A DNA stretch of 64,000 nt from Marinifaba aquimaris (GCF_013328345.1 NZ_JABULX010000006.1:1-64000); one strand, 5' to 3'. Positions 27,622 through 37,993 are shown, counted from the first letter of the stretch. Notes: generated by a model from the letters alone, not told the origin. Made by a program: numbers and translations.

Positions 27622-28020
27622 TTATCTAAGCTTTTTAATTCGCTCGACCTGGCTAATGACATCAGTCAATCGGATACCAAACTTGTCATTTACCACGACA
27701 ACTTCACCATGGGCAATTAAGGTGCCATTAACCAATACATCAAGCGCTTCACCAGCAACGCGATCAAGCTCAACAACTGAACCCTGGTTCAACTGAAGTA
27801 AGTTACGAATACTAATTTTACTTCGCCCTACTTCCATCGATATAGTAACTGGTATATCTAAAATTGTATCAAGTCGACGCTTTTCTTCTTTAGAGATATC
27901 AGCGGGTTCTTGTAATTCTTCTAACTCTGCGACTTGAACATCACCAGCGGCATCTTCGGCTTCTGATTCAGCCTGTTCAGCCATTGCTGCTGCCCAGTCG
28001 TCCATTGCATCATCACTCAT
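27622..28020 (-). CDS. fliN: Flagellar motor switch protein FliN
   Basis: 132 residues. An acidic N-terminal segment is followed by a SpoA domain (about 50-125: I-L-D-I-P-V-T-I-S-M-E-V-G-R, L-L-Q-L-N-Q-G-S-V-V-E-L-D). FliN forms the bottom of the C-ring with FliM and helps dock export ATPase complexes. Confidence 0.96.
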   Translation of the reverse strand: MSDDAMDDWAAAMAEQAESEAEDAAGDVQVAELEELQEPADISKEEKRRLDTILDIPVTISMEVGRSKISIRNLLQLNQGSVVELDRVAGEALDVLVNGTLIAHGEVVVVNDKFGIRLTDVISQVERIKKLR

Positions 28021-28052
28021 AATCTCTCTCCGGATATTAAGTCTTTAATGAC

Positions 28053-29120
28053 TTAATCAAAATCTTCTAATTCTCTTAATTCAGCTTCAGCGTCGATACG
28101 ACGACCACCACGTGTGACCATTTGTAATTCAGATTTAACTGAGGCTGGTCGCTTGATCTTCTCTGTGATTTGAATCGCTACATTGTCACGAGATTGCCCC
28201 ATCTTCGCGTGATAAGTTGGTAACTCTTCAACAAAAACAGTCAGATGTTCAGGCATTTCTACCGGAATAACATCACCTGCCTTTAATTCCATAATTTCAT
28301 TCAATGGTAAATCGACATCGAGTAACTTAGCCATCATATCGACTTTAACATCCATGATTTCATCACGTAATGCTTTACTCCAGCGTAAATCGGTATCTTC
28401 CTTATCGCTTTGCACACCAGCATCAAGTAGTTCTCTAATTGGCTCTAACATCGAATAAGGCAAGCAGATATGGAAATCTCCCCCACCACCATCTAGTTCG
28501 ATATGAAAAGATGAGATCACCACAACTTCCGTGGGGCTTACAATGTTGGCCATCGCAGGGTTAACTTCAGAATCTAAATATTCGAAAGAGGTATCCATGA
28601 CGGGGGCCCAAGCTTCTTTGTAATCCTCAAAGACCAGCTTCAAAAGCATTTGAATGATTCGGCGTTCGGTAGGTGTAAATTCACGGCCTTCAATTTTAGC
28701 GTGATATCGGCCATCACCACCAAAGAAGTTATCCACTAGAATAAAAACTAAGCGGGCTTCCATCGTGATAAGGCCAGTACCTTTTAACGGTCTAAATCGA
28801 ACCATATTAAGGCTGGTTGGTACAAAAAGTGTGTGTACGTATTCACCAAACTTAATCATTTGTACACCGTTAATCGACACTTCAGCAGTTCGACGCATCA
28901 TATTGAATAAACTGATGCGCATATGCCGAGCAAAACGTTCGTTAACGATTTCCAACGTTGGCATCCGACCACGTACAATCCTATCTTGCGATGAAAAATC
29001 GTATTCAGAGGTGGAGCCACCTTCTACGTCTTCGCCACCGCCGACGGGGTCTTCTTCTACGTCATCGACACCGTGTAAGAGGGCATCAATTTCGTCTTGT
29101 GAGAGTAAGTCGTTAGCCAT
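28053..29120 (-). CDS. fliM: Flagellar motor switch protein FliM
   Basis: 355 residues. The N-terminal CheY-P-binding peptide (L-L-S-Q-D-E-I-D-A-L-L-H-G, residues 4-16), a CheC-like middle domain and a C-terminal SpoA domain are all recognisable. It receives the chemotaxis signal and sets rotation direction. It begins 7 bp after fliL. Confidence 0.97.
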   Translation of the reverse strand: MANDLLSQDEIDALLHGVDDVEEDPVGGGEDVEGGSTSEYDFSSQDRIVRGRMPTLEIVNERFARHMRISLFNMMRRTAEVSINGVQMIKFGEYVHTLFVPTSLNMVRFRPLKGTGLITMEARLVFILVDNFFGGDGRYHAKIEGREFTPTERRIIQMLLKLVFEDYKEAWAPVMDTSFEYLDSEVNPAMANIVSPTEVVVISSFHIELDGGGGDFHICLPYSMLEPIRELLDAGVQSDKEDTDLRWSKALRDEIMDVKVDMMAKLLDVDLPLNEIMELKAGDVIPVEMPEHLTVFVEELPTYHAKMGQSRDNVAIQITEKIKRPASVKSELQMVTRGGRRIDAEAELRELEDFD

Positions 29121-29127
29121 AAATTAG

Positions 29128-29673
29128 TTACTGCATTACAAAGCCAGTGAATAGGACATTTTCTACTACTTTTTGCCCTACGATTGTGTTTAATTCTTCT
29201 TGAACCGTTTGTAGCGCTCTTACTTTCAGTGCTTCTTTACCAGCGACTGTCGCAAGGTCGTCCGCATTAGCGCCACTAAATACTCGTAATAAACCACCTT
29301 CAATTAGTGGAATATGTTTTTTGGCAAGCTCTTCACGTTCGGCACCTCTAACTAAAAGCTGTACCTTAATCTGGACAAGTCTATCGCGTGAAGCACCTGG
29401 CACATTAAAAACAAAGGGTCTAGGCATAGCAACATACAAGGCCGTTCCCATGTCCGCTTTGCTACCTGATGAAGCAGGTGCACTCTCTGCAGCCGGTTCT
29501 TCATCAAGGGTTAATTCCTGTGCACCTTCTTCAGGTACGGGCTCATCTGACCCACCCATCATGAAAAATGCGGCTGCACCACCTAAGATAACCACTACAG
29601 CGGCAATAACAATGATAAGTTTGCCCTTACCACCGCCACCTTCTTCAACTTTTAACTCTTCTTCTGCTGCCAT
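29128..29673 (-). CDS. fliL: Flagellar basal-body-associated protein FliL
   Basis: 181 residues. One membrane helix (about 18-40) is followed by an acidic/Ala-rich linker and a periplasmic domain (about 75-181) ending V-L-F-T-G-F-V-M-Q. FliL surrounds stator units and affects torque. It is spaced normally before fliM. Confidence 0.94.
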   Translation of the reverse strand: MAAEEELKVEEGGGGKGKLIIVIAAVVVILGGAAAFFMMGGSDEPVPEEGAQELTLDEEPAAESAPASSGSKADMGTALYVAMPRPFVFNVPGASRDRLVQIKVQLLVRGAEREELAKKHIPLIEGGLLRVFSGANADDLATVAGKEALKVRALQTVQEELNTIVGQKVVENVLFTGFVMQ

Positions 29674-29783
29674 GTCTGACCTTTTTATTATTTACTGACT
29701 TTCATTATCAGATACCCTTGAGTATAACGAATAATGAAAAAAGTCATTAATTTAACCTTTCATTTTGCTAATGATTACAAAGC

Positions 29784-31928
29784 CTAAGCATAATAATCAA
29801 CCTCGCCGACATGACCATTTACAATTTTATTTTCATTTGTATGAATTACGTCCTCTTCGGGTAAAGATTCACCAGCATTTGCGTGGTTCGCACGGTTATA
29901 CCCTTCTCCCGATGATTGCTCATCTTGGTGTTGAGCTTGTTGTTCAATATTAGATTCACCTAATTCAATACCCGCTTCTTCGAGCATCTCTTTTAATTTG
30001 GGGATAGCTTGATCTAACATTTCTTTAGCTTGTGGATTCTGAACAATCATACTCACACTTGCCTGCTCGCCATTCATGCTCACTTTAATTTGCATGCTGC
30101 CTAATTCAGGCGGATCGAGTCTGATTTCAGCCGCTTGAATTCTTTGGTTGGTCATAAACCTAACTGCATTAGCTATAGCAATTGGGGCTTCAGGCTTATT
30201 TAGAGGAATCGCAACCTCTTTTAACTGCTGAGCAAGTGTTTGTTTTTGTTCAGCCTTCTCTGCTTGAGACATAGTTTCAACTTTGGCCGCACTACTGTTA
30301 AGTTGATTTAGAGTAACAGCAGAATTAACTCTTTCTTGGCCGTTACTTCGCTCTGAAACAGCTGCACTTAACTGTTCAGCTCCCCTAGCATCTTGCACTA
30401 ACGTATCAAACTGTTGGTTAACAACACTGTCTTTAGCCGAGTCCTTATTCGCTGCTAATTTGCTATCTTTATCAGCTGTCAGATTTTCATTAATAGATTT
30501 ATCTTTTTTCTGATTGGCTTCTAGCATAGGGTTAGCGAGGGACTTTTCAGCGCCTTGAGCCATTTTTTCTAATTCAGCTTTAGATTGATGTTGGGCTTGC
30601 TCTATCTGCGAATTGACTTGCGCTTTATCAGCTAATTCATTTTGTGTGTCAGTTTTTGAAAAATCACGTTTGATGTCAGTCGTCTCCGCTTTTTTATTAA
30701 CCACAGGTTTATCATCTGCTTTAGCATCAAACTTGCTACTAACACTCGCTTCAATTCGAGTAGTACTTTGCTCACTATCAACTTCTGCAAATTTTGCTTC
30801 TTTGGCTGCTATCTTTTCATTTACTAGCGTCTCTTTTTGCTCAGCTTTATCTAATTTTTCCGTTTTTTCGGTTAACTTGTTATCGCTTTTTTCATCTAGC
30901 TTAGTATCAGAGTCACTTTTTAATGTTTTAGGAGTCTGGTTAACCGCTTCAGTTTTGACTGCTTGTTCTGTCACTTCACTTTTTTTAGCTTTCGTTTCAG
31001 CGTCGCTGTTTTTTTCGGCCCGACTTTCTTTTGCTTTATCTGTTAAATCAAGCTTTGTTTTTACCGACTTTTCATTTGTTTCATCATCAGTGCTAGCCTT
31101 TGCTGATTTATTATCAACAACTATCGTTTTCTCGTTGTTATCAGTCGATTTATCTAGCGCTTTCCCCTCAGTTGGTTTTGCTTCCAACTGAGCATTTACC
31201 CTCACTTCGCCTTTGTCTTGTTCTGTCTTATCAATTTTCTCAATTACACCAGAAGCCTTATTTGCTTTAACCTCTTTGTCACTTTGTTTATCTGGCTCTA
31301 CCTGTTCTTTTTTAGCCGCTTTGAGTTTCAACACATCTGCAGTCGGTTTTTCTTCCTCACCGCCTTTTTTAACTAATTCACTGTCTGTGTTGTCTTTTTT
31401 ATCTGCTTTGGCCTGATGTAATAGTTGATAAATCTCCTCCGCTAAATCTTTTTTCTTACTAACTGATTTAGCGCCATCTTCAATGTCAATATGTTTATCA
31501 GCATTTTCATCAAGTGTATCTGGCTTATCATTAGGCTCAGCTTTAACTGATTTATCTGCTGGCGCTTTAGCTTTATTGTCAGTATTAGCCTTATCCACAT
31601 CAGTTGATGATTGAGATTGCTCACTTTGCTCACTTTGCTCAACCTCAGAAGCACCTTTGATTGAAGTATCTTCTATCTTTTTTTCTTCAACCTGTTCATT
31701 ATTTCTCGAGGCTGATACAGGGTTCGTTCGAGTAAGGTTTTCAGTTTTTTTCTGTGGCTTAGCTTGATTCGTTCGGTTCTGTTCAGCCTGCTTTTCTCGC
31801 ATCAATTGTTCAAATTCATAATCCGCTCTATCATCTCTTAAGCGGTTATCTATTTTGGGTTCTGGACGTTCGATAACAGGCGCTTTTGGCTTATTGAAAT
31901 CTTGCAGATTAATAACACTTGATTGCAT
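29784..31928 (-). CDS. fliK: Flagellar hook-length control protein FliK
   Basis: 714 residues. A very long Lys/Glu/Asp/Ser-rich disordered region (about 10-590) acts as the molecular ruler. The Flg_hook C-terminal domain (about 610-690: A-E-I-R-L-D-P-P-E-L-G-S-M-Q-I-K-V) contacts FlhB to switch export. Its charged repetitive composition produces long antisense open frames that are not genes. A sigma-54 promoter candidate lies about 95 bp upstream. Its position between fliJ and fliL marks it as the main FliK. Confidence 0.92.
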   Translation of the reverse strand: MQSSVINLQDFNKPKAPVIERPEPKIDNRLRDDRADYEFEQLMREKQAEQNRTNQAKPQKKTENLTRTNPVSASRNNEQVEEKKIEDTSIKGASEVEQSEQSEQSQSSTDVDKANTDNKAKAPADKSVKAEPNDKPDTLDENADKHIDIEDGAKSVSKKKDLAEEIYQLLHQAKADKKDNTDSELVKKGGEEEKPTADVLKLKAAKKEQVEPDKQSDKEVKANKASGVIEKIDKTEQDKGEVRVNAQLEAKPTEGKALDKSTDNNEKTIVVDNKSAKASTDDETNEKSVKTKLDLTDKAKESRAEKNSDAETKAKKSEVTEQAVKTEAVNQTPKTLKSDSDTKLDEKSDNKLTEKTEKLDKAEQKETLVNEKIAAKEAKFAEVDSEQSTTRIEASVSSKFDAKADDKPVVNKKAETTDIKRDFSKTDTQNELADKAQVNSQIEQAQHQSKAELEKMAQGAEKSLANPMLEANQKKDKSINENLTADKDSKLAANKDSAKDSVVNQQFDTLVQDARGAEQLSAAVSERSNGQERVNSAVTLNQLNSSAAKVETMSQAEKAEQKQTLAQQLKEVAIPLNKPEAPIAIANAVRFMTNQRIQAAEIRLDPPELGSMQIKVSMNGEQASVSMIVQNPQAKEMLDQAIPKLKEMLEEAGIELGESNIEQQAQHQDEQSSGEGYNRANHANAGESLPEEDVIHTNENKIVNGHVGEVDYYA

Positions 31929-32022
31929 GTTCCTACCCTGTGTAAATTTGAGTTGATGCTTAAATTAATGACTGGCAAAGATTGCCGCTTTTTTGGCTTT
32001 TAAGCTCGCTGATAAAATTTAA

Positions 32023-32039
32023 AGCAAAATTTAAGCCAG
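32023..32039 (-). promoter_or_regulatory. Sigma-54 (RpoN) promoter candidate for fliK
   Basis: On the minus strand: CTGGCTTA-AATT-TTGCT, with GG and GC 10 nt apart. It overlaps the last codons and stop of fliJ and lies 95 bp before the fliK ATG. It would start the fliK-fliLMNOPQR unit. Confidence 0.65.
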
Positions 32040-32477
32040 CTTTCTCCTAACAAACTGCTGTATGGCAAACTCATCAAACATTTTCTGCTCTTGTTTTTGT
32101 TCAAAAGCAATTGCTTGTTGTTTTTGTTTGTCTAGTAAAGCCTCAATCGCTTTTCTTTTGCGTTGTTGGTTCAACCACAATGCTCGTCTTTGCTCGACAA
32201 CCTTATTAGCGGTATGAACTTTGTTTTGTTGCTGGCTACAAGCTTTATCTAATTGTGAAATAAAAGATTGAAAGCGCATCATCTGTTGGCTGACAACCCC
32301 TTGCTTACCTTCAGCCAAAACATTATCGATATAGTCTTTTTTGTGAGTCTGCAATATATCTAGACGTTCACTTTGTTCAGCAAGATCTTGCTGAGCTTGG
32401 CCATAATCGGCCGCTAATTTATCTTCTTTTCTTTGCTCCATCTCAGCGACGAGCTGCAGTTGTCTATTCACGGCCAT
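32031..32477 (-). CDS. fliJ: Flagellar export protein FliJ
   Basis: 148 residues, almost entirely a two-helix coiled coil rich in Gln, Lys and Glu, as in FliJ. It sits in the FliI hexamer like the F1 gamma subunit and escorts export chaperones. I use the ATG at 32477, two bases after the fliI TAG; a GTG at 32480 is one codon upstream. Confidence 0.9.
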   Translation of the reverse strand: MAVNRQLQLVAEMEQRKEDKLAADYGQAQQDLAEQSERLDILQTHKKDYIDNVLAEGKQGVVSQQMMRFQSFISQLDKACSQQQNKVHTANKVVEQRRALWLNQQRKRKAIEALLDKQKQQAIAFEQKQEQKMFDEFAIQQFVRRKLA

Positions 32478-32479
32478 CA

Positions 32480-33805
32480 CTAATCACTCTTAAATTGTGC
32501 TGTAATTTGATCAAGTGAATTCAAGCATTCATCATATGGCAGCACTTCGGTCATCTTTTGTTGAAGAAAAGAGTCTAAAGTTGGCTTGAGGGCGATAGCA
32601 GTATCAACGATTGGATCACTGCCTTTGTTGTATGCTCCGATTGTGATTAAGTCTTTATTCTTGTCATATGAAGACGTCAATACTTTGATAATACGCGCTT
32701 GCTCTTGATGCAATTCGCTCGTTACAGCAGGCATAACACGCGAAATAGATTTGCCAATATCAATAGCAGGGTAATGGCCGCCATCAGCGAGATCACGAGA
32801 AAGTACGATGTGTCCATCTAAAATAGCACGTGAAGCATCGGCTATCGGGTCTTGCAAGTCGTCACCTTCAGATAAAACGGTAAAAAATGCCGTGATTGAG
32901 CCTTGCCCAGCCCCACCATTACCCGCTCTTTCAATTAAAGCGGGCAGTTTTGCAAAAACAGATGGCGGGTAACCCTTAGTCGCAGGTGGCTCACCAACGG
33001 CTAAGGCAATTTCCCTCTGTGCTTGCGCATATCGTGTGACAGAGTCCATCAATAGCAGCACATCTAAGCCCTGGTCTCTGAAATATTCAGCAACGGACAT
33101 CGCTGTTTCACAGCCTTTAAGGCGCATTAAAGGAGAGTTATCAGCAGGTGCTGCAACCACTACAGAACGCGCTCTGCCCTCTTCACCTAAAATATCTTCG
33201 ATGAACTCTTTTACTTCACGACCACGCTCTCCGACTAAACCAACCACAATGACATCAGCTGTGGTACCTCGAGTCATCATCCCAAGTAATACTGATTTAC
33301 CGACACCAGAGCCCGCAAACAACCCCATACGTTGGCCTTTACCAACGGTAAGAATGGAATTAATCGCTCTGACACCTACATCCATATGTTCAGATATTTG
33401 TCGACGAGCAAGTGGATTTGGCGCCGTATTTCTAAGTGCCGTTCGATGCTCAGAAACGATTGGACCTTTGCCATCGAGTGGCCGTCCTGCGCCATCAATA
33501 ACACGCCCCAATAACATCATGCCAACAGGAATCCCTTCATCAGCGGCAAGCGGAATCACTTTAGCACCCGGTACAATGCCGCGAATTTCTTCACTTGGCA
33601 TCAGGTAAATTTTCTCACCTTCAAACCCCACAACTTCGGCATCGATTGAACCTGTGGTTGTTTCAACGGCACACAAGCTACCAACTGAGGCTCGACACCC
33701 CACAGCTTCGAGGGTTAAACCAACCACGCGGGTAAGTCGCCCCGCTACTTTCGGAGACGTTTGACGTATATATTTTTGGTAGGATTTAAGGCGTTCGCTT
33801 AACAA
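32480..33805 (-). CDS. fliI: Flagellum-specific export ATPase FliI
   Basis: 441 residues, homologous to the F1 beta subunit. Walker A G-S-G-V-G-K-S lies at about 165-171, with G-E-R-G-R-E-V, a Walker B L-L-L-M-D-S and a C-terminal domain. It energises substrate loading with FliH and FliJ. The start is TTG at 33805: GGAG lies about ten bases upstream, and no in-frame ATG is available between the FliH stop and this codon. Confidence 0.96.
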   Translation of the reverse strand: MLSERLKSYQKYIRQTSPKVAGRLTRVVGLTLEAVGCRASVGSLCAVETTTGSIDAEVVGFEGEKIYLMPSEEIRGIVPGAKVIPLAADEGIPVGMMLLGRVIDGAGRPLDGKGPIVSEHRTALRNTAPNPLARRQISEHMDVGVRAINSILTVGKGQRMGLFAGSGVGKSVLLGMMTRGTTADVIVVGLVGERGREVKEFIEDILGEEGRARSVVVAAPADNSPLMRLKGCETAMSVAEYFRDQGLDVLLLMDSVTRYAQAQREIALAVGEPPATKGYPPSVFAKLPALIERAGNGGAGQGSITAFFTVLSEGDDLQDPIADASRAILDGHIVLSRDLADGGHYPAIDIGKSISRVMPAVTSELHQEQARIIKVLTSSYDKNKDLITIGAYNKGSDPIVDTAIALKPTLDSFLQQKMTEVLPYDECLNSLDQITAQFKSD

Positions 33806-33843
33806 ACTGACAACACTCCATTTGCGCCGCCAGCTTTTTGACG

Positions 33844-34647
33844 TTACGCAGAATTTGAATCGACTGAAGAAGCATCCTGCAAGAATCTATCCAATATTTC
33901 AGATACTCTATCTTGCATTGTGTAACTAATGTTAGACGTTTTAGTTTTCACTTCACAATCACCGCGTTCAATGGTCGGTTCGGCCATTAAGTGCCAATCG
34001 CGTTTAGTCAGCTCTTCTTCGCTATAGCTTTGCTGCACAACGGCAAGATCATCAGGGTTTAAATGAATTTCAATTTGAGCTGAATTCAAGGGTAAAGCAG
34101 AGACTGCTTCTTTTATCGTTTTAAAAAGAATATCCTGATTAAGAGACAGCTCAGTTTTAATCACAGCACGCGCTAGATCGCCAGCTAATTCGACAAGCGC
34201 AAGTTCGGCAGCTTGATCAAACTCACGCAAAGGCTGATGCATGGCCTCAACTAACTTATTTAGCGCATCAAGTCGCTCATCAATGATTCCTTTAGCCTGC
34301 TCTAAACCTTGTTCCAAACCTTCTTCTTGTCCCTGCTCCAAGCCTTGTGAATAGCCTTTCTCATTACCTTCAAGAATGCCTTTTTCAATCCCTTCTTGTT
34401 TACCTTCATTAAACCCATCTTCATACGCAGCAGCGCGAATTTCTTCTATCTCTTCGGCTGTTAACGGTTTTGGCGCTTCAGGTTCAGGTTCTGGTGGTTC
34501 ATAAACCCAACCTTCAGGTTTACCTAAAGCATTGGTGTAATCATCAGGGCGGGTGGTCTGTTCATTTTCAACGATAGGAAGCTCCCACGTTTTTGCGTGA
34601 GCTTTTAATTCTTCCGCTAGCGGGTTTTGTTTAACTTTATTAGACAT
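33844..34647 (-). CDS. fliH: Flagellar export ATPase regulator FliH
   Basis: 267 residues. The N-terminal Trp-containing segment and a central run of G-x-x-x-G/E-Q-G repeats (about 80-112) are hallmarks of FliH. A C-terminal domain like the peripheral-stalk delta subunit follows. It dimerises on FliI and links it to the C-ring through FliN. A 100-bp gap with a small hairpin separates it from fliG. Confidence 0.94.
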   Translation of the reverse strand: MSNKVKQNPLAEELKAHAKTWELPIVENEQTTRPDDYTNALGKPEGWVYEPPEPEPEAPKPLTAEEIEEIRAAAYEDGFNEGKQEGIEKGILEGNEKGYSQGLEQGQEEGLEQGLEQAKGIIDERLDALNKLVEAMHQPLREFDQAAELALVELAGDLARAVIKTELSLNQDILFKTIKEAVSALPLNSAQIEIHLNPDDLAVVQQSYSEEELTKRDWHLMAEPTIERGDCEVKTKTSNISYTMQDRVSEILDRFLQDASSVDSNSA

Positions 34648-34748
34648 AGTATTTCAATTTTAGCGAAAGTTATTTTACAGCTTGTTAAGATAAGTATGAG
34701 ATAGCAAACGCCATCTCACCACTTTTCACTTGGCTTATCTAGGTGTGG

Positions 34749-35813
34749 TTACAAGAACTCTTCACCACCACCACCACCTAACATGATCTCGCCAGCATCA
34801 GCTAAACGACGCGCAATCGATAGAATTTCTTTTTGTGAGGCTTCAACTTCACTAACTCGAATGGGGCCCATCGCTTCTAAATCGTCTGCCAGTAGTTCAG
34901 CTGCACGCTTAGACATGTTGCCCATGATCTTATCTTTAAGGCCATCATCAGCACCTTTAATCGCTTGCATAAGCACATCTTGTTGAACTTCGCGAAGAAT
35001 AGCTTGAATACCTTTATCATCAACATCTGCCAAGTTATCAAATACAAACATTAAGTCTTGGATTTGCTGACTCATTTCTTCGTCTTGTTCACGGATTGAG
35101 TCCATTAACTGGCCTTCAATATTGGTATCAAGATAGTTCATGATGTCAGCTGCAGCTTTGAGGCCACCCATTTTCGCGGCCTGAGCACCAGCTTGACCAG
35201 CGAACTGTTTCTCCATAATTTCGTTTAATTCTTGTAATGCAGCAGGTTGAACTTCTTCTAAGTTCGCGATACGCATCATCAAGTCGAGTCGAACCTTTTC
35301 GGAGAACTGCGACATAATCTCTGCAGATTGCTCTGGTTCTAAATATGCCAATACAATTGTTTGGATCTGTGGGTGCTCGTTACGGATAATGTTGGCAACC
35401 TGTTTTGAGTCCATCCATTTCAGTGAATCAAGGCCTTTAGCACCAGATCCCATGACAATCTGTTCGATAAGATTACCGGCTTTTTCTTCACCAAGTGCAG
35501 CGGTAAGGGCCTTCTTAACAAATTCTTCAGATTGGAAACCAATCGTTGAGAAACTTTGAATCTCATCAATAAATAGGTTGTGAACAGCGGTGATTTTATC
35601 TTGAGTAAAATCTTCAAGCGAAGCCATTGCCATACCGACTTTTTGGACTTGTTTCGGTTCCAAGTGCTTCAAAATTTGCGCCGCATCTTCTTCAGATAAA
35701 CTCAAAAGTAATATCGCGGCTTTTTCTACACCGTCGAGTCGATTAACATCAAAAATTTCAGCACCACCAACGCCTTCGGCACCAGGCATGGCTTGCATTT
35801 CATTATCAGGCAT
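34749..35813 (-). CDS. fliG: Flagellar motor switch protein FliG
   Basis: 354 residues with the three armadillo-like domains of FliG. L-D-G-V-E-K-A-A-I-L-L-L-S-L near the N terminus binds FliF. The C-terminal charged helix (V-S-E-V-E-A-S-Q-K-E-I-L-S-I-A-R-R-L) faces the stator. It overlaps the end of fliF by 8 bp. Confidence 0.97.
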   Translation of the reverse strand: MPDNEMQAMPGAEGVGGAEIFDVNRLDGVEKAAILLLSLSEEDAAQILKHLEPKQVQKVGMAMASLEDFTQDKITAVHNLFIDEIQSFSTIGFQSEEFVKKALTAALGEEKAGNLIEQIVMGSGAKGLDSLKWMDSKQVANIIRNEHPQIQTIVLAYLEPEQSAEIMSQFSEKVRLDLMMRIANLEEVQPAALQELNEIMEKQFAGQAGAQAAKMGGLKAAADIMNYLDTNIEGQLMDSIREQDEEMSQQIQDLMFVFDNLADVDDKGIQAILREVQQDVLMQAIKGADDGLKDKIMGNMSKRAAELLADDLEAMGPIRVSEVEASQKEILSIARRLADAGEIMLGGGGGEEFL

Positions 35814-37515
35814 CTTCGTTCAACCAGGCTTTTACAACTTGAGATGATAACTCTGGCTCGTTAGCTACTAGCGCACGAACCGCTTTTAATACGTCTTCGT
35901 CTCGGTGAAGGTCAGGTAGCATAAGTGAACCATCCGAGGCAAAGCCAACTGCACTGCTGTCAAATTCACTTGAAAGCATATCAATTGTTTCATCGCCTAA
36001 GTCTACACCAGAGTCCAGTGTGTCATCATCATAATCTTCAGGCGTATCTTCTGGGTAGATAAGCTTGCGAAGCATAGGTCTGACAACGGCGAGTATTAAT
36101 ACAATAATGATGATCATGCCCGCCAGCAGACGTGCAATCTTGATAAACCATTCTTGCATGTAGAAAGGCACTTCGGTGACATCGCCGAGTAATTCTTTAT
36201 TGAATGGTATTGTGATCACGTCCAACGAGTCGCCGCGTTGGACGTTAAAACCAATTGCACCTTGCAAGGCTCGACGGATATTAGAAAGTGCTTCTTGACT
36301 ACGCGGTACACTTTCCATCTCACCAGAGTCTTCATTTAACTGCTGTGTATAATCAACAGCGACCGATACCGTTACTCGGCGAACCGTACCTGTTTGCTGA
36401 CGAGTATGACTAATCGTTGTATCTAACTCATAGTTGCGTGTCGCTTCACGATGACTTTTACCAGGACTCGCTGAGCTACCACGCCCCCCGTTAGCTTCTT
36501 CTGGAATATCTGATTCAAGAGGTGGTTGATTAGTTAGAGCTCCAGGAATACCCGCGCTTACACCACCAACAGAGTTTGTTTCAAGTGTCATTTCAGAACG
36601 TACTGCAGGTAAATCAGGGTTGAAGCGCTTCTGGGTTTGTTCTACCGCAGTAAAGTCCATCGTGACATCAGCTTGAGCGGTATAATTGCCCACACCAATG
36701 ATGGGAATAAGAATTGAGTCAATTTTTTCTAAGTATTCAGCTTCGCGTTTTTGTTCTATTTCGTATTCTTTTCGTGAACGAGAAGCCAGGGAGTCTTGTG
36801 AGCCTGAATTGAGTAAGCGACCATTTTGATCGGTAACAGTCACTCGAGAAGGTTCTAACCCTTGAACCGCAGATGCAACAATATCGACGACAGAATCGAC
36901 TTCTTCTTCAGATAATTGTCTTAAACCCTGCAAGCCAAGTAGAACGGTCGCACTGGGTTTCTTTTCATGGCGAGCAAATACATTTTCTTTTGGAATAGCA
37001 AGCAGTACCCTTGCTTTTTTGATGTTTTGTAATTCTTCTATTGTCCGCGCTAAGCTTTGCTCTCGCGAGTATTTCAAACGCTCTCGCTCAACGCGTTGAC
37101 TTACACCAAATCCCATGTCGGTTAAAAGAATATCATCGCCTTTAGCAGGGCCAGATTCCATACCGGCACGAGTCATCATTAGTTTGATTTTTTGATATTC
37201 ATCTTCAATAACAAAAACCGCATTGCCTTCGGTTTTATATTCAATTTTGTTTTGATCGAGGAAGTCGAGCGTTTCAATTAACTCTTGTGTTTCGTATTTA
37301 CCTAGGGGTCTGAATGAAGGCTCTTGCGCCCAAAGGATAATAAACAGGGCTATCGCCAGACAAATTGTTAACGCTAAAATCAGGGTAACCTGACGAAGGA
37401 TATCAACATTACCGAGTGCACCTAAAAAACCCGATTTTTGTTCTTGATTCTCTGCCTCAGTCGTCGCTGTATTGTCTGCTACAGCGATGTCGGTTGTTTC
37501 AGCTTGTTCTGCCAC
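35806..37515 (-). CDS. fliF: Flagellar MS-ring protein FliF
   Basis: 569 residues. Membrane helices at about 35-55 and 455-475 flank the ring-building motifs (Y-K-T-E-G-N-A-V-F-V, A-R-V-L-L-A-I-P-K-E, and others). The acidic C-terminal tail binds FliG. It builds the MS ring on which the motor assembles. The start is GTG at 37515. Confidence 0.97.
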   Translation of the reverse strand: MAEQAETTDIAVADNTATTEAENQEQKSGFLGALGNVDILRQVTLILALTICLAIALFIILWAQEPSFRPLGKYETQELIETLDFLDQNKIEYKTEGNAVFVIEDEYQKIKLMMTRAGMESGPAKGDDILLTDMGFGVSQRVERERLKYSREQSLARTIEELQNIKKARVLLAIPKENVFARHEKKPSATVLLGLQGLRQLSEEEVDSVVDIVASAVQGLEPSRVTVTDQNGRLLNSGSQDSLASRSRKEYEIEQKREAEYLEKIDSILIPIIGVGNYTAQADVTMDFTAVEQTQKRFNPDLPAVRSEMTLETNSVGGVSAGIPGALTNQPPLESDIPEEANGGRGSSASPGKSHREATRNYELDTTISHTRQQTGTVRRVTVSVAVDYTQQLNEDSGEMESVPRSQEALSNIRRALQGAIGFNVQRGDSLDVITIPFNKELLGDVTEVPFYMQEWFIKIARLLAGMIIIIVLILAVVRPMLRKLIYPEDTPEDYDDDTLDSGVDLGDETIDMLSSEFDSSAVGFASDGSLMLPDLHRDEDVLKAVRALVANEPELSSQVVKAWLNEDA

Positions 37516-37538
37516 AGTTAACTACCCTAAACTCAATC

Positions 37539-37892
37539 TTATACAGGTGTTTGCATAATTTTTTCGTATGCTTCTAATACTTTGTTTCGCACGTGCATGG
37601 TTGCTTCAAATGCGACACCTGCTTTCTCTTTTGTAATCATCACTTCTGCTAAACTGACACTTTGATCACCCATCTCAAAAGCATTTGTTTTGTTGCGAGC
37701 ATCGTGAGCTAAGTCATTGACATTATTGATTGCATTACTAAGCATATCACCAAAATTAGCAGATGATGTGTTGTTAATTTGTTTATTTGTTTGTCCTGGG
37801 ATAGCAAAAGGGTTTTGCGCTTGAGTTGATAGCGATTGCATTTCATTGAAAAGGTTTTGACTACCTGCAATATCATATTGACCAATTTTCAT
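37539..37892 (-). CDS. fliE: Flagellar hook-basal body protein FliE
   Basis: 117 residues ending in the typical FliE region (V-S-L-A-E-V-M-I-T-K-E-K-A-G-V-A-F-E-A-T-M-H-V-R-N-K), which joins the MS ring to the rod. It is the first gene of the fli cluster, with a clear sigma-54 promoter upstream. No fleQ/flrBC-type regulator genes are present directly upstream, unlike in Vibrio and Pseudomonas. Confidence 0.95.
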   Translation of the reverse strand: MKIGQYDIAGSQNLFNEMQSLSTQAQNPFAIPGQTNKQINNTSSANFGDMLSNAINNVNDLAHDARNKTNAFEMGDQSVSLAEVMITKEKAGVAFEATMHVRNKVLEAYEKIMQTPV

Positions 37893-37976
37893 TGCTTTGC
37901 TCCTTCTTCGACCTTATTAACGATTGAGCGTCAAAATAATGTCGAGTCTACAAATAAGTTAAGATATGTAAGTTAA

Positions 37977-37993
37977 AGCAAAGGACATGCCAA
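37977..37993 (-). promoter_or_regulatory. Sigma-54 (RpoN) promoter of fliE
   Basis: On the minus strand: TTGGCATG-TCCT-TTGCT. It matches the -24/-12 consensus at nearly every position with correct spacing, 85 bp upstream of the fliE ATG. This is the best of the four RpoN sites in the cluster. Confidence 0.85.

Noticed and set aside
30613-31191. 192-codon open frame on the plus strand opposite fliK
   Set aside because: It is the antisense of the repetitive Lys/Glu/Ser-rich FliK region, its product is a low-complexity Ser/Phe/Leu string, and it has no ribosome binding site.
33036-33608. 190-codon open frame on the plus strand opposite fliI
   Set aside because: It is antisense to a highly conserved gene, with no Shine-Dalgarno and no recognisable domain.
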